64,000 nt of DNA from Achromobacter xylosoxidans (GTDB lineage Bacteria > Pseudomonadota > Gammaproteobacteria > Burkholderiales > Burkholderiaceae_B): NCBI RefSeq assembly GCF_001457475.1, contig NZ_LN831029.1, positions 62,001 through 126,000 on the forward strand, read 5' to 3'. Shown piece by piece: positions 26,383 through 34,398 of the stretch. Below the pieces are notes generated by a model. That model had not been told where the DNA came from, ran no database searches, and was given only the letters and a program-made list of their open reading frames with translations. The translations under genes and the position numbers were made by a program. How positions within the stretch are numbered: position 1 is the stretch's first letter; every line of letters starts with the position of its first letter.

Positions 26383-27348
26383 TCAGTCCACCTGCGCGCC
26401 CGACTGTTTGACCGCCTTGCCCCACTTGTCGACCTCGCCAGCGATGAACGCGCCGGTGGCCTCGGGCTTCATCGGCATCGGCTCCGCGCCGCGGTCGCGG
26501 AAGAACTTCTGCATCTCCGGCGTGCCCAGCACGTGGCCGATCTGCTGGCTCAGGTAGTTGGTAATGGCCGGCGGCGTATCACGGGGCGCCAGCACCGCCG
26601 CCCAGCCGATCGCCTCGAAACCCGGATAGCCGCTCTCGGCCACCGTCGGCACGTCCGGCAGCTGCGGCAGGCGCTTGGCCGTCGTCACCGCCAGCGCCAC
26701 CGCCTTCTTGCTCTGCACGTGCGGCAGACCCGCCGTCACTGAATCCACCATCAGCGGCACCTGGTGCCCCAGGAAATCCGCCTGCGCCGGGCCGCTGCCC
26801 TTGTACGGAATATGGCGGATGTCGATATCGGCCGCCGCCTTGAACATCTCGGCCGACAGATGCTGCGTGCCGCCGATGCCGGCGCTGGCATACGCCAGCT
26901 CGCCCGGATTGGCGCGCGCCTGCTTGACCAACTGCTGCAGCGACGTAATGCCCGAAGCCGGCGTCGCCAGGAACATCAGCGGCACCGAGAATACCCCCGA
27001 CACCGGCGCGAAATCCTTGGTCAGGCTGTAGTTGATGGTCTTGTACAGCGTCTGGTTCACCGCCGCGGCCGAGCCCGCGATCACCAGCGTGTAACCGTCC
27101 GGCGTCGCGCGCGCGGCCTGCTCCATGCCGATATTGCTGCCGGCGCCGGCGCGGTTCTCCACCACGATCGGCTGCTTGACCGCCGTGCCCAGCTTTTCGG
27201 CCAGCGCGCGGGCGAAGATATCGGTGGCCTGCCCCGGCGGGAACGGCACGACCAGGCGGATGGGACGGTCGGGATACTCGGCATGCGCGGCCGTCGCGGC
27301 CGCCGCCAGCACCAGGCCGGCGGCAAGACTGGAAAGAATTCGTGTCAT
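26383..27348 (-). CDS. Bug/TctC family periplasmic binding protein
   Basis: The 321-residue protein has a Sec signal ([23 protein letters not shown]), then [57 protein letters not shown] and [11 protein letters not shown], the standard Bug signature. Bug proteins bind carboxylates or amides and are very numerous in Bordetella and Achromobacter, mostly as orphans without TctAB permeases. That is the case here. It is a single gene divergent from the aminotransferase; the ligand is unknown. Confidence 0.93.
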   Translation of the reverse strand: MTRILSSLAAGLVLAAAATAAHAEYPDRPIRLVVPFPPGQATDIFARALAEKLGTAVKQPIVVENRAGAGSNIGMEQAARATPDGYTLVIAGSAAAVNQTLYKTINYSLTKDFAPVSGVFSVPLMFLATPASGITSLQQLVKQARANPGELAYASAGIGGTQHLSAEMFKAAADIDIRHIPYKGSGPAQADFLGHQVPLMVDSVTAGLPHVQSKKAVALAVTTAKRLPQLPDVPTVAESGYPGFEAIGWAAVLAPRDTPPAITNYLSQQIGHVLGTPEMQKFFRDRGAEPMPMKPEATGAFIAGEVDKWGKAVKQSGAQVD

Positions 27349-27561
27349 GATCGGTCAGTAAAAAGCGACAAAGCGCGGCGTCCGGCGCCGGCCCTGTTGC
27401 ATAAAATAGAGAGCCCCGCGCAAGCGGCCCTTTTGGGGCGGCCGTGGGGCGGATCGGCTGGGGGTGCGTCACGATAGCATTCCCCCGCCGGTGCTAAATT
27501 CGGCATTTAGCGTTTCCCCTTCTTTTTCAACCCCTGTTCTCTCCTTTCAGCAGGAACCGCC

Positions 27562-28755
27562 ATGGAATTCAGCCAGTACAACGTCAACGCCCTCATGGAG
27601 ATCACCTCCCGTCCGGACCTCGTGTTCGTGCGCGGCCAGGGGTCCTGGCTGGAGGATCACGCGGGCAAGCGATACCTGGACTTCGTCCAGGGCTGGGCCG
27701 TCAACACCCTGGGCCACAGCGCCCCGGAAATGCAGAAGGCCCTGCTGGACCAGTCCAAGCTGCTGATGAACCCGTCGCCGGCGTTCTACAACCTGCCCTC
27801 CATCGAACTGGCCACCCGCCTGACCGGCGCCTCGGTCTTCGACCGCGTCTTCTTCGCCAATAGCGGCGGCGAAGCCAACGAAGGCGCCATCAAGCTGGCG
27901 CGCAAATGGGGCCAGGTCAACAAGAAGGGCGCCTACAAGATCATCACCATGAACCACGGCTTCCACGGCCGCACCCTGGCCACGATGTCGGCGTCGGGCA
28001 AGCCGGGCTGGGACAAGATGTTCGCGCCGCAGGTGGAAGGTTTCCCGAAGGCCGAGATCAATGACTTGGAATCGGTGCGTAAGCTGATCGACGACCAGAC
28101 CGTCGCCATCATGCTCGAACCCGTCCAGGGCGAAGCTGGTGTCATCCCGGCGACGAAGGAATTCATGCAGGGCCTGCGCAAGCTGGCGGATGAGCACAAG
28201 CTGCTGTTCATCGTTGATGAAGTGCAGACGGGGATGGGGCGTACGGGGACGTTGTTCGCCTATCAGCAATCCGACGTGGTGCCGGACATCATGACGCTGG
28301 CGAAGGGGATTGGTGGTGGGGTGCCGTTGGCTGCTTTGTTGGCCCGTCAGGAAGTTTGCGTGTTCTCGCATGGGGACCAGGGGGGTACGTATAACGGGAA
28401 TCCGTTGATGGCGGCTGTCGGGGTGGCGGTGTTCGACGCTCTGGCTGCGCCGGGCTTCATGGAAGCGGTCAATGCGCGCGCCAAGCAACTGTCCGAAGGG
28501 CTGCTGGCTTTGTCGGCGAAGTATGGGATGAAGGGCGAGCGCGGGATGGGGTTGCTGCGTGCGCTGGTGATGGATCGGGACGACGGCCCCGCCATCGTCG
28601 AAGCCGCGCGCAACCTGGCGCCCAATGGTATGCTGCTGAATGCGCCGCGGGGGAATTTGCTGCGGTTTATGCCGGCGTTGAATGTGACGGCTGAAGAAAT
28701 CGATACGATGCTGGGGCAGTTGGATGGGTTGATTGCGCGGGTGCGTAAGAGCTAA
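27562..28755 (+). CDS. argD: Acetylornithine aminotransferase-like class-III aminotransferase
   Basis: A 397-residue fold-type I PLP enzyme with GWAVNTLGHSAPEM, FFANSGGEANEGAIKLARKWG, FHGRTLATMSASGKP, the PLP-pyridine aspartate in IVDEVQTGMGRTGTLFAY, and the Schiff-base lysine K248 in TLAKGIGGGVPLAA. The order and length fit ArgD: N-acetylornithine to N-acetylglutamate semialdehyde in arginine synthesis, or the reverse reaction in catabolism. AGGAACC precedes the ATG. Codons in the last third (after about 28200) end in T or G more often than in the first part. The gene borders the AT-rich islet and has its own terminator. Confidence 0.85.
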   Translation: MEFSQYNVNALMEITSRPDLVFVRGQGSWLEDHAGKRYLDFVQGWAVNTLGHSAPEMQKALLDQSKLLMNPSPAFYNLPSIELATRLTGASVFDRVFFANSGGEANEGAIKLARKWGQVNKKGAYKIITMNHGFHGRTLATMSASGKPGWDKMFAPQVEGFPKAEINDLESVRKLIDDQTVAIMLEPVQGEAGVIPATKEFMQGLRKLADEHKLLFIVDEVQTGMGRTGTLFAYQQSDVVPDIMTLAKGIGGGVPLAALLARQEVCVFSHGDQGGTYNGNPLMAAVGVAVFDALAAPGFMEAVNARAKQLSEGLLALSAKYGMKGERGMGLLRALVMDRDDGPAIVEAARNLAPNGMLLNAPRGNLLRFMPALNVTAEEIDTMLGQLDGLIARVRKS

Positions 28756-28779
28756 CCTGCTTTACATAGGAATATCTTC

Positions 28780-28811
28780 AAGGGCCGCTCTATAAGCGGC
28801 CCTTTTCTTTT
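28780..28811 (+). terminator. Terminator of the aminotransferase gene
   Basis: A perfect 10-bp stem AAGGGCCGCT / AGCGGCCCTT with a CTATA loop is followed by TTCTTTT. Base composition turns AT-rich right after it, so it marks the left edge of the islet. The 28812-29038 stretch beyond shows no gene or motif I recognise. Confidence 0.9.
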
Positions 28812-29038
28812 GTATTTCACATAGTGTCATCTCCCCCCAGAAAACCTCTACGATAAAAGACGGAAAAGGTGTTCGCTACACGAAATCCTACTTTTACGAA
28901 AAAAACCCCGTGGTGGTCGCGGCAACTTGTTTTAACCGCTCTGTGCTGTGATTTGTGCTGGATTTTTGGATTGCGAAAAATGATATCCAGTTTATAGGCG
29001 TCTTTTTTAGACCATTATGTTGAAATGATTGGTCGTGG

Positions 29039-29461
29039 TTACTGTATTTCAACTGTGATAGTGAGGTTTTTTACACTTAATGTTGTTCTGGTTTCATTAT
29101 AAAAATCGATTTGCATCTTTCGCACGTCGGTGCCATGTTTTGGAATTCTTGTGGTAATTGCATAGCATTCTCTACGATAGTTTTTATAGGTGGCTTCGGT
29201 CAAACGAATGGTGTTTTTAAGCTGGGAAATCGCTTTCTTTATATCGCACCCCTTGAGTTCTATATACATTGCTCGAAGAGGGTTTTCCGTGGTTGATATT
29301 AGCCAGTCGCATTTTTCTTGATGCTCATCTATTAAACAGCCATCGACCTTTATCTTGTGGATGGTTTTTTTATTGGTGTTTTTTGCTTCAAATTTACTTT
29401 TATTTTCTTTAAGAACCAATACGGAGTCATTGGTCTTTGTGAGGCATTTTTTATACTCCAT
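29039..29461 (-). CDS. Predicted PD-(D/E)XK nuclease-like protein, partner of the AAA ATPase
   Basis: I know no named family for this 140-residue protein. The central segment KCDWLISTTENPLRAMYIEL, followed by KG, gives D52, E68 and K70, the D-X15-E-x-K arrangement of PD-(D/E)XK nucleases. Q80-L81 follow in the helix where such folds often carry a Q motif. The N terminus is Lys/Asn/Thr-rich. ATG 29461 lies inside the last codons of the ATPase gene (11-base overlap), with GGGGGAGG just upstream, so the two are translationally coupled. An in-frame TTG at 29473 is an unlikely alternative. Codon use is AT-rich, unlike the chromosome around it, indicating transfer. Nuclease activity is an inference from motif and context. 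Confidence 0.65.
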   Translation of the reverse strand: MEYKKCLTKTNDSVLVLKENKSKFEAKNTNKKTIHKIKVDGCLIDEHQEKCDWLISTTENPLRAMYIELKGCDIKKAISQLKNTIRLTEATYKNYRRECYAITTRIPKHGTDVRKMQIDFYNETRTTLSVKNLTITVEIQ

Positions 29462-30740
29462 TTCCTCCCCCAATTTCCAGCATCTTATTCATCACAGATT
29501 CAAAGTGTTCCGAAATTCCGTCCAGCATTTCGGCCCCAATTAGGCGATATTCAGTGTCGCTAATAGAATGGGCTTCTCCATTGCTCATGGTGTATGCGGA
29601 AACGTGTTCAAACTGAATTGATCTTCCTCCGCCGTTTATGGCAGTAAATTCCTGCTCGGAAATCAATCCTGCTGTGACTCTGTCTCCGGCCATAATAAAA
29701 TTGTTAAGTGCAGAGACAATGTACGGGCTGTGCGTGGTTATAAAGAAACTGGTCTCCAATTTTGAATAAAATTGCGAGAGAATAGAGACGATGTGTCCTT
29801 GGGATGTTGGAAAAAGATGAGCCTCTGGCTCCTCGATAAAACACATGTTGCCATGTTCTGACGCTCTCAGTATGGGCCAAACGCATAGTGTCAAAAGCAT
29901 AGGCAAGGCTTCTTGTTGGCCTGACGACGCATTGGCCAAATTTATACGCCGCCCTTTATTTACAATCCAATCCTGCTCGTCGTGGAATTCATAATCCCCG
30001 GATATGATTGCCTCAACCGCTCTGTATGTCTCATCTAAGAGTTCTTTTTGCTTTTTCCGTTCACCTAAATATGCGTCCTTGTACCAACGTTTGGATGATT
30101 CGTACAGGCTGCCAAATTCCTTCAGATAAGGATCTATATCCAGATTGGACGCAAGGAATGTGAAGATATTTTTCTGTAGGTTGGCAAAGAAAGAGCGAGT
30201 CGCGGGGATGAATATTGGCGACCCGAATATTTTTCCGTATGCCCCATCTCGCAGCGGCTCAACAACGCAGTCGTAAAAAACTTGATTCTCAATAAAGCTT
30301 GTTCGCCTTCCGGGACGCTCTTCAGCTCTTGCTTCGGCGAGTTTTCTCGCAAAGGTCTTCTTCTTGCTGTTGTATATCTTAACTATTTGGTCTGAATAGG
30401 AAATGGAGAGGCTTGTTTTGCCACTTGAGTTCTTTCGACCAGATATTTTTATGGAAATATCATTTAATTCGTAGATGATGGAGAAAGATGCTCCGTCCCA
30501 CGTGTATCGAGGAAATCGCTTTTCGAATAAATCTAGTAATGCTTTGTCCGTTTCGCGCTTGCCTCTGTCCTTACGGATGCCCTCATAAAATTCAGTGCTG
30601 AATGTTCTAAAAAAATGCAGCAGTTTTGCGATAAGGCTTTTTCCATTCGCTTGTGGACCAATAATTACATTTATTCTTTTGACTTCTATATTTGCTTTTT
30701 TTATGGTCAAAAAATTGGAAATAATAATTCTTTCCGTCAT
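29451..30740 (-). CDS. AAA family ATPase, SMC/OLD-like, without TOPRIM
   Basis: The 429-residue protein has an ABC/SMC-type head: Walker A GPQANGKS (28-35), signature-like NASSGQQE (270-277), Walker B with catalytic glutamates FIEEPEAHLFP (E303, E304) and switch histidine ITTHSPYIVSALN (H337). The middle part (about 60-260) is Lys/Glu-rich and partly helical. After the H-loop only about 90 residues remain, with no TOPRIM DxD/E motif, so it is not a full OLD nuclease. Related AAA_15/AAA_21 ATPases act as sensors in defence systems such as Septu, PARIS and Gabija. The gene is AT-rich against GC-rich flanks and overlaps its nuclease-like partner. ATG 30740 is chosen; a TTG at 30758 is possible. 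Confidence 0.8.
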   Translation of the reverse strand: MTERIIISNFLTIKKANIEVKRINVIIGPQANGKSLIAKLLHFFRTFSTEFYEGIRKDRGKRETDKALLDLFEKRFPRYTWDGASFSIIYELNDISIKISGRKNSSGKTSLSISYSDQIVKIYNSKKKTFARKLAEARAEERPGRRTSFIENQVFYDCVVEPLRDGAYGKIFGSPIFIPATRSFFANLQKNIFTFLASNLDIDPYLKEFGSLYESSKRWYKDAYLGERKKQKELLDETYRAVEAIISGDYEFHDEQDWIVNKGRRINLANASSGQQEALPMLLTLCVWPILRASEHGNMCFIEEPEAHLFPTSQGHIVSILSQFYSKLETSFFITTHSPYIVSALNNFIMAGDRVTAGLISEQEFTAINGGGRSIQFEHVSAYTMSNGEAHSISDTEYRLIGAEMLDGISEHFESVMNKMLEIGGGNGV

Positions 30741-30747
30741 GAGCGTT

Positions 30748-30763
30748 AAATATTCCAATATTT
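30748..30763. promoter_or_regulatory. Inverted repeat at the ATPase start
   Basis: AAATATT-CC-AATATTT is a perfect 7-bp dyad with a 2-base spacer, seven bases before the ATPase ATG on the minus strand. It could be an autoregulatory operator or an RNA hairpin limiting translation. No function is established. Confidence 0.4.
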
Positions 30764-31387
30764 TGCAATGAGAGTGGGGGAGAACTCATGTCTTGAGGGT
30801 ATTAGGGTTAATTTTTTTACGCTTCGCTATTGCCCGCATTTCCCTTAAATTTCCGTTAATGGAATTGACTAATGATTGATCGTCACCAACAAGTTCTTAC
30901 CTGGATTTTCCGAAAAATACATGCTGCCGTGTGTATTGCAGAAAAGTAGGTCATGTACACTTTGCCTGAACTTAGCTGACGCGCTTATCCGACGCGACTT
31001 GAAGTGTTTTCAGAGGTTTGTGCATTCGATTGTCTAATCGGACAATTATCGCAGATACAATTTTTAACGCAATACGTCGTGGCTGCATGATGACTTTGCC
31101 ATCGCCAGCAGAGCTTGCACTTATAGCCAGAAATATGCCCTTGTTCTGCTAGCGAATCCCGAACGTCGCTGTTGCAATGTCAACAGCCATGCGCATTAGT
31201 AATAAGAGAGTTGAGATCCCCCCACAATCTCGCTGTTGGATGCATTGCCTGGAATGAAAATGTCTCGCCGCCGACAGATGAAATAAGGGTTGCCGTATAC
31301 TCCATTATTACCGCCACCAACGGTACCCCGGTGTGGAAGCCGGAAAATTCGTCGATGCCGACCTCATAGGGTCAGCAAGCCTCCGCA
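30764..31387. other. AT-rich non-coding stretch upstream of the ATPase operon
   Basis: No convincing gene is seen. Short frames lack ribosome-binding sites and family features. A small dyad ATTGTC-TAATCG-GACAAT lies at 31029-31046. Composition rises back to the chromosomal GC level after about 31300, giving the right edge of the islet. No attachment repeat, integrase or tRNA is visible. Confidence 0.5.
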
Positions 31388-31500
31388 CGCCCAATGGGCG
31401 GGCCTTGGCAGGGGTGCGCTAGCCGCACGCCGGTTCCGACGATCCGGTCTTCCAACCTTGTCCTGTGCCCGCCCGCCCCATTTGGAAGTGGGGCAGCGGG
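31388..31500 (+). ncRNA. Candidate structured leader RNA
   Basis: Several stable hairpins follow one another: CGCCC-AAT-GGGCG (31388-31400), GTGCG-CTAGC-CGCAC (31414-31428), and GCCCCA / TGGGGC (31475-31480 / 31489-31494) extended by CCCGC / GCGGG (31468-31472 / 31496-31500). GGTT / AACC (31432 / 31454) could close a further stem. It ends 25 bases before a small gene with a strong GGAGGA. I recall similar leaders before small unknown genes in pseudomonads, but could not check. It may be a cis-regulatory RNA or a repeat. Confidence 0.45.
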
Positions 31501-31525
31501 ATTTCCACATCGTCGGAGGAAGTCC

Positions 31526-31858
31526 ATGCAATCCCACCCCCTCACCCAAAACCCCTGGCTGGTCGACACCGACCCCGAGCACGGCCCGGTCCCCCTCTCC
31601 CACCTCTACAACATCGAACGCGCCCGCTACGCCATCCAGACCATCGCCCGCCTGGTCGGCAACAGCGCCTCGGAACCCGCCGCCACCGGCAGCCAGCCGC
31701 TGGACGCATGGACGGTATCCGCGTTGATGGGCGGCGTGGAGGGCCTGTGCGATCACCTCGGCACCCTGACCGACGCCATGCTGGAATCGGCCCGCGCCTA
31801 CGCCGATGACGCCGCGTTCGACGCCGCCACGCATACCGCGCCGCGCTCGATCCAGTAA
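31526..31858 (+). CDS. Small unknown protein, possibly DUF3077/DUF6124-like
   Basis: The 110-residue acidic protein has no signal peptide or membrane segment. It has a long predicted helical part (HLYNIERARYAIQTIARLVG, about 25-45) and a second helix pair (LMGGVEGLCDHLGTLTDAMLESARAYADDA, about 65-96). GGAGGA five bases before the ATG is a strong ribosome-binding site, supporting real expression. It sits directly behind the structured leader. The helix pattern reminds me of small DUF3077-type proteins of pseudomonads, but I cannot confirm that. Function is unknown. Confidence 0.6.
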   Translation: MQSHPLTQNPWLVDTDPEHGPVPLSHLYNIERARYAIQTIARLVGNSASEPAATGSQPLDAWTVSALMGGVEGLCDHLGTLTDAMLESARAYADDAAFDAATHTAPRSIQ

Positions 31859-31952
31859 CCCGAAAAAGACCAACGGCCTGCCGCGCAACGCGTCAGGCCA
31901 GTTCCAGGCCACCAAGCGTCAGGCCGTCCCATCCCCAAGCATCAGGCCACCC

Positions 31953-32909
31953 TCATGCCGCCCGCCGGAACGCCCGTCGATACCCCATCGGGCTCGTCCC
32001 GACGATCCCCGTGAAATGCTCCCGCAGCGACACCGCCGACCCAAACCCCACCTCCATCGCTACCCGCTCCACCGGCAGGTCCGTCGTCTCCAGCATCCCG
32101 CGCGCACGATTCACCCTCGCCTGGATCACCCATTGCAGCGGACTCACCCCCAGCAGTTCCTGAAACCGCCGGTTCAAGGTGCGTACGCTGACCGCGGCCT
32201 GGGCGGCCAGCGCGGCGACGGTCAGGTTCTCGGCCAGCCGGTGTTCGATCCAGTGCAGCAGCGGCGTCAGGTCGGTGTGCGAGGCCGGTGTGGGTCGGAC
32301 GATGAATTGCGCCTGGCCGCCGGCGCGTTCCAGCGGCACGACGGCCAGGCGGGCGCTGTTGGCGGCGACGGCGGCGCCGTGGTCGCGCTTGATCATGTGC
32401 AGGCACAGGTCCATGCCGGCGGCGGCGCCGGCGGAGGTCAGGATTTGGCCGTTGTCGACGAACAGGACGTTGGGGTTGACGTCGATGGCGGGGTAGCGGC
32501 GCGCCAGCAGGGCGGCGGCTTTCCAGTGGGTGGTGGCCTTGAGGCCGTCGAGGATGCCGCTGGCGGCCAGGACGAAGGCGCCGGTGCAGATGGAGGCGAT
32601 GCGGGCGCCCCGGGCGTGGGCGTGGCGGACCACATCAAGGATGTCGTCCGGGACGCTGTCGGCCGGGTCGGCCAGGCCGGGGATGACGAGGGTGTCGGCG
32701 CCGCGCGCGGCGTCCAGGCGGTGGCGGATGTGCAGGTCGTAGGCGTGGGTGCGGACGCGGGGTTTGCGGGCGTGGACCTGCACGGCGTAGGGGCGGCGGC
32801 CGTCGAGGGTTTCGGCGAGCTGGAAGATCTCGCAGGGGATGGACAGGTCGCCCGCGACGAGGCCGTCGAAGGCGAGCACGGCGACGCGGTGCGGGGTGGG
32901 CGGGGGCAT
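31953..32909 (-). CDS. GATase1-like AraC family regulator (FtrA/GlxA type)
   Basis: The 318-residue protein fuses an N-terminal DJ-1/PfpI-like domain (VAVLAFDGLVAGDLSIPCEIF, ASICTGAFVLAASGILDGLKATTHW, about 8-190) to a C-terminal AraC DNA-binding domain (VAALAAQAAVSVRTLNRRFQELLGVSPLQWV and VAMEVGFGSAVSLREHFTGIVGTSPMGYR, about 215-310). The nucleophile-elbow motif SICTGAF retains its cysteine, as in FtrA/GlxA regulators, where the domain senses ligands. It diverges from a small membrane-protein pair, its probable target, with a dyad between them. Confidence 0.92.
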   Translation of the reverse strand: MPPPTPHRVAVLAFDGLVAGDLSIPCEIFQLAETLDGRRPYAVQVHARKPRVRTHAYDLHIRHRLDAARGADTLVIPGLADPADSVPDDILDVVRHAHARGARIASICTGAFVLAASGILDGLKATTHWKAAALLARRYPAIDVNPNVLFVDNGQILTSAGAAAGMDLCLHMIKRDHGAAVAANSARLAVVPLERAGGQAQFIVRPTPASHTDLTPLLHWIEHRLAENLTVAALAAQAAVSVRTLNRRFQELLGVSPLQWVIQARVNRARGMLETTDLPVERVAMEVGFGSAVSLREHFTGIVGTSPMGYRRAFRRAA

Positions 32910-32973
32910 GGGGCAAGGGCTTTGGGACGGGTCGGGCGGACGGCGGCGCACGGTTGGCGGATTTCTTTCGAAG

Positions 32974-32991
32974 ATTGGCATTTTGGCCAAT
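32974..32991. promoter_or_regulatory. Dyad between the AraC-type regulator and the DUF3817 gene
   Basis: ATTGGC-N6-GCCAAT is a perfect 6-bp inverted repeat, 65 bases upstream of the regulator start and 57 upstream of the divergent gene. It is a plausible operator; the binding protein is not known. Confidence 0.4.
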
Positions 32992-33047
32992 GGCTGGCGA
33001 TTGCGCCAGCCCGGACAATGCCGCTCATCCTGTTGCGAGACGCTGCC

Positions 33048-33359
33048 ATGCCCCCGAAAGACGCCGATGCTTCGACCCCTGCTCTCTTCAAGTGGGCGGC
33101 CATGCTGGAAGGCGTGACGCTGTTGGCGTTGCTGGGCGTGGCGGTGCCGTTGAAGCACCTGGCCGGGATGCCGCAAGGGGTCTCGTGGGTTGGGCCGGTG
33201 CATGGGGTGGCGTTCATGGTCTATATCGCGCTGGCGTGCAATGTGGCGTCGGCGCAGGGCTGGCCGCGCCAGCGGCTGGTGTGGACGTTGGTGGCGACGC
33301 TGGTGCCGTTTGGCGGCTTCGTGATCGCGCGTTCGCTGCGCCGCGCGCGGGAGGCGTGA
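33048..33359 (+). CDS. DUF3817 family membrane protein
   Basis: A 103-residue inner-membrane protein. ALFKWAAMLEGVTLLALLGVAVPLKHLAGMP opens the DUF3817 pattern, with GPVHGVAFMVYIALA and LVATLVPFGGFVIARSLRR completing it (three hydrophobic segments, positive end inside). ATG 33048 puts the conserved start near the N terminus; ATG 33018 would add ten residues. It is followed after three bases by another membrane-protein gene and diverges from the GATase1-AraC regulator. Function is unknown. Confidence 0.8.
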   Translation: MPPKDADASTPALFKWAAMLEGVTLLALLGVAVPLKHLAGMPQGVSWVGPVHGVAFMVYIALACNVASAQGWPRQRLVWTLVATLVPFGGFVIARSLRRAREA

Positions 33360-33362
33360 GCG

Positions 33363-33791
33363 ATGGCGTATCTGCTGATCAAGTCGCTGCACCTGGCGCT
33401 GGTGCTGTTCTGGGTGGCGGGGATGGTGGTGCAGGCGTTCATGCTGGCCGCGGCCGACAAGCTGCCGGGGCCGGCCTTGCCGCAGGAGCTGGCGCGCCTG
33501 CGGCTGCTGCGCAAGTGGGAACGGCTGCTGACCACGCCGGCGATGGTGGGCGCGTTGGCCAGCGGGGTGTATCTGGCGACGAGCGCGGGCTGGTTTGGCA
33601 GCGGGTGGCTGTCGGTGAAGCTGGCGTTGGTGCTGTTGCTGGCGGCGGTGCACGGGATGCAGGCGGGACGGCTGCGGCGGCTGGCGGAGGCGGCGGGTGA
33701 CGGCACCGAGGCGGGCCGTGCGCGGTTGATGCCGGTGGTGCTGGCCGCGCCGGTGCTGATCATTCTGCTGGTGGTGATGAAGCCGTTCTAA
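33363..33791 (+). CDS. HemJ/CopD-like four-helix membrane protein
   Basis: The 142-residue protein has four hydrophobic helices with MAYLLIKSLHLALVLFWVAGMVVQAF at the start and WLSVKLALVLLLAAVHGMQAGRLRR in the third helix. The placing of His, Trp and basic residues resembles the HemJ (protoporphyrinogen oxidase)/CopD superfamily, including the W-x-K-L-x-L pattern. It is co-transcribed with the DUF3817 gene. The similarity is by eye and partial, so it could equally be an uncharacterised relative. Confidence 0.6.
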   Translation: MAYLLIKSLHLALVLFWVAGMVVQAFMLAAADKLPGPALPQELARLRLLRKWERLLTTPAMVGALASGVYLATSAGWFGSGWLSVKLALVLLLAAVHGMQAGRLRRLAEAAGDGTEAGRARLMPVVLAAPVLIILLVVMKPF

Positions 33792-33885
33792 GGGCAGTCG
33801 TGTAAGTGCACGGCACGCCGCGCAGGCACAAAGCCGCGTCATTCGCTTCGTCCGAAACCCACGCTCGGCACACGCATGGACGACA

Positions 33886-33909
33886 TGAAGCCCGTCAAAA
33901 TGGGCTTCA
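33886..33909. repeat. Intergenic hairpin before the RelE-like gene
   Basis: TGAAGCCC / GGGCTTCA form a perfect 8-bp stem with an 8-base loop, 34 bases ahead of the toxin-like gene. It has no T-tract on either side. It may terminate poorly or act as an operator. Confidence 0.4.
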
Positions 33910-33942
33910 GTCGATCCCCAGACGCGATACGCGTGCGTTGCC

Positions 33943-34368
33943 ATGAATGCCCTGTTTGTCGAGCTGCCCGAATTCTCTCGCCATCGCGAGGAATTCCTGG
34001 CCGACGACGAATTCCGCGCGCTGCAATGCCTGATGTTGAAACTGCCCGAGGCCGGCGTCGTCATCGAAGGCACCGGCGGACTGCGCAAGCTGCGTTACGT
34101 CGACCCGCAGCGCAGCCGGGGCAAGCGTAGCGGCTTGCGAGTCATCTATTACTGGTGCGACGCCGAGCAGCAATTCTGGCTGTTCCGGTTGTATGGCAAA
34201 CAGGATGTGAACGACAGCAATTCCGCCATCCGCAAGATGTTCGCCAAGGTGCTGGCGCAGGCGCTGGCGGCGCCGAGAGGCGCGCCAGCGGCCATCACGC
34301 GCAGGGTGCCGAAGGTGCCGACGCATTACCGGGCGCCGAAGCATTCGGTGAAGGCCAGGACTGAATAA
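33943..34368 (+). CDS. RelE/HigB-like toxin, orphan
   Basis: The 141-residue protein matches the HigB/RelE-like mRNA-interferase pattern: FVELPEFSRHREEFLADDEFRALQ, then the conserved GVVIEGTGGLRKLRY and GKRSGLRVIYYWCDAEQQFWLFRLYGK. Usual members are 100-120 residues and end soon after a Lys-Asn-Glu segment. Here the end reads LYGKQDVNDSN and continues with a basic tail. No antitoxin (xre-type helix-turn-helix) gene lies upstream or downstream; the next gene is on the other strand. It is therefore a solitary or degenerate toxin. No good ribosome-binding site is seen before ATG 33943. Confidence 0.7.
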   Translation: MNALFVELPEFSRHREEFLADDEFRALQCLMLKLPEAGVVIEGTGGLRKLRYVDPQRSRGKRSGLRVIYYWCDAEQQFWLFRLYGKQDVNDSNSAIRKMFAKVLAQALAAPRGAPAAITRRVPKVPTHYRAPKHSVKARTE

Positions 34369-34398
34369 GCCGTCGGTCTGATTTGCCACGGGTCTGCG

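Noticed and set aside
29451..30740. Calling the ATPase a Gabija GajA or complete OLD nuclease
   Set aside because: No TOPRIM motif remains after the H-loop and no helicase gene follows.
31172..31369. Small plus-strand frame before the structured leader
   Set aside because: No ribosome-binding site, no family pattern, and it runs through sequence better explained as islet edge and leader.
33876..34130. Frame overlapping the RelE-like gene start
   Set aside because: Arg-rich shadow product typical of GC-rich off-frames; the RelE-like frame has clear family motifs.
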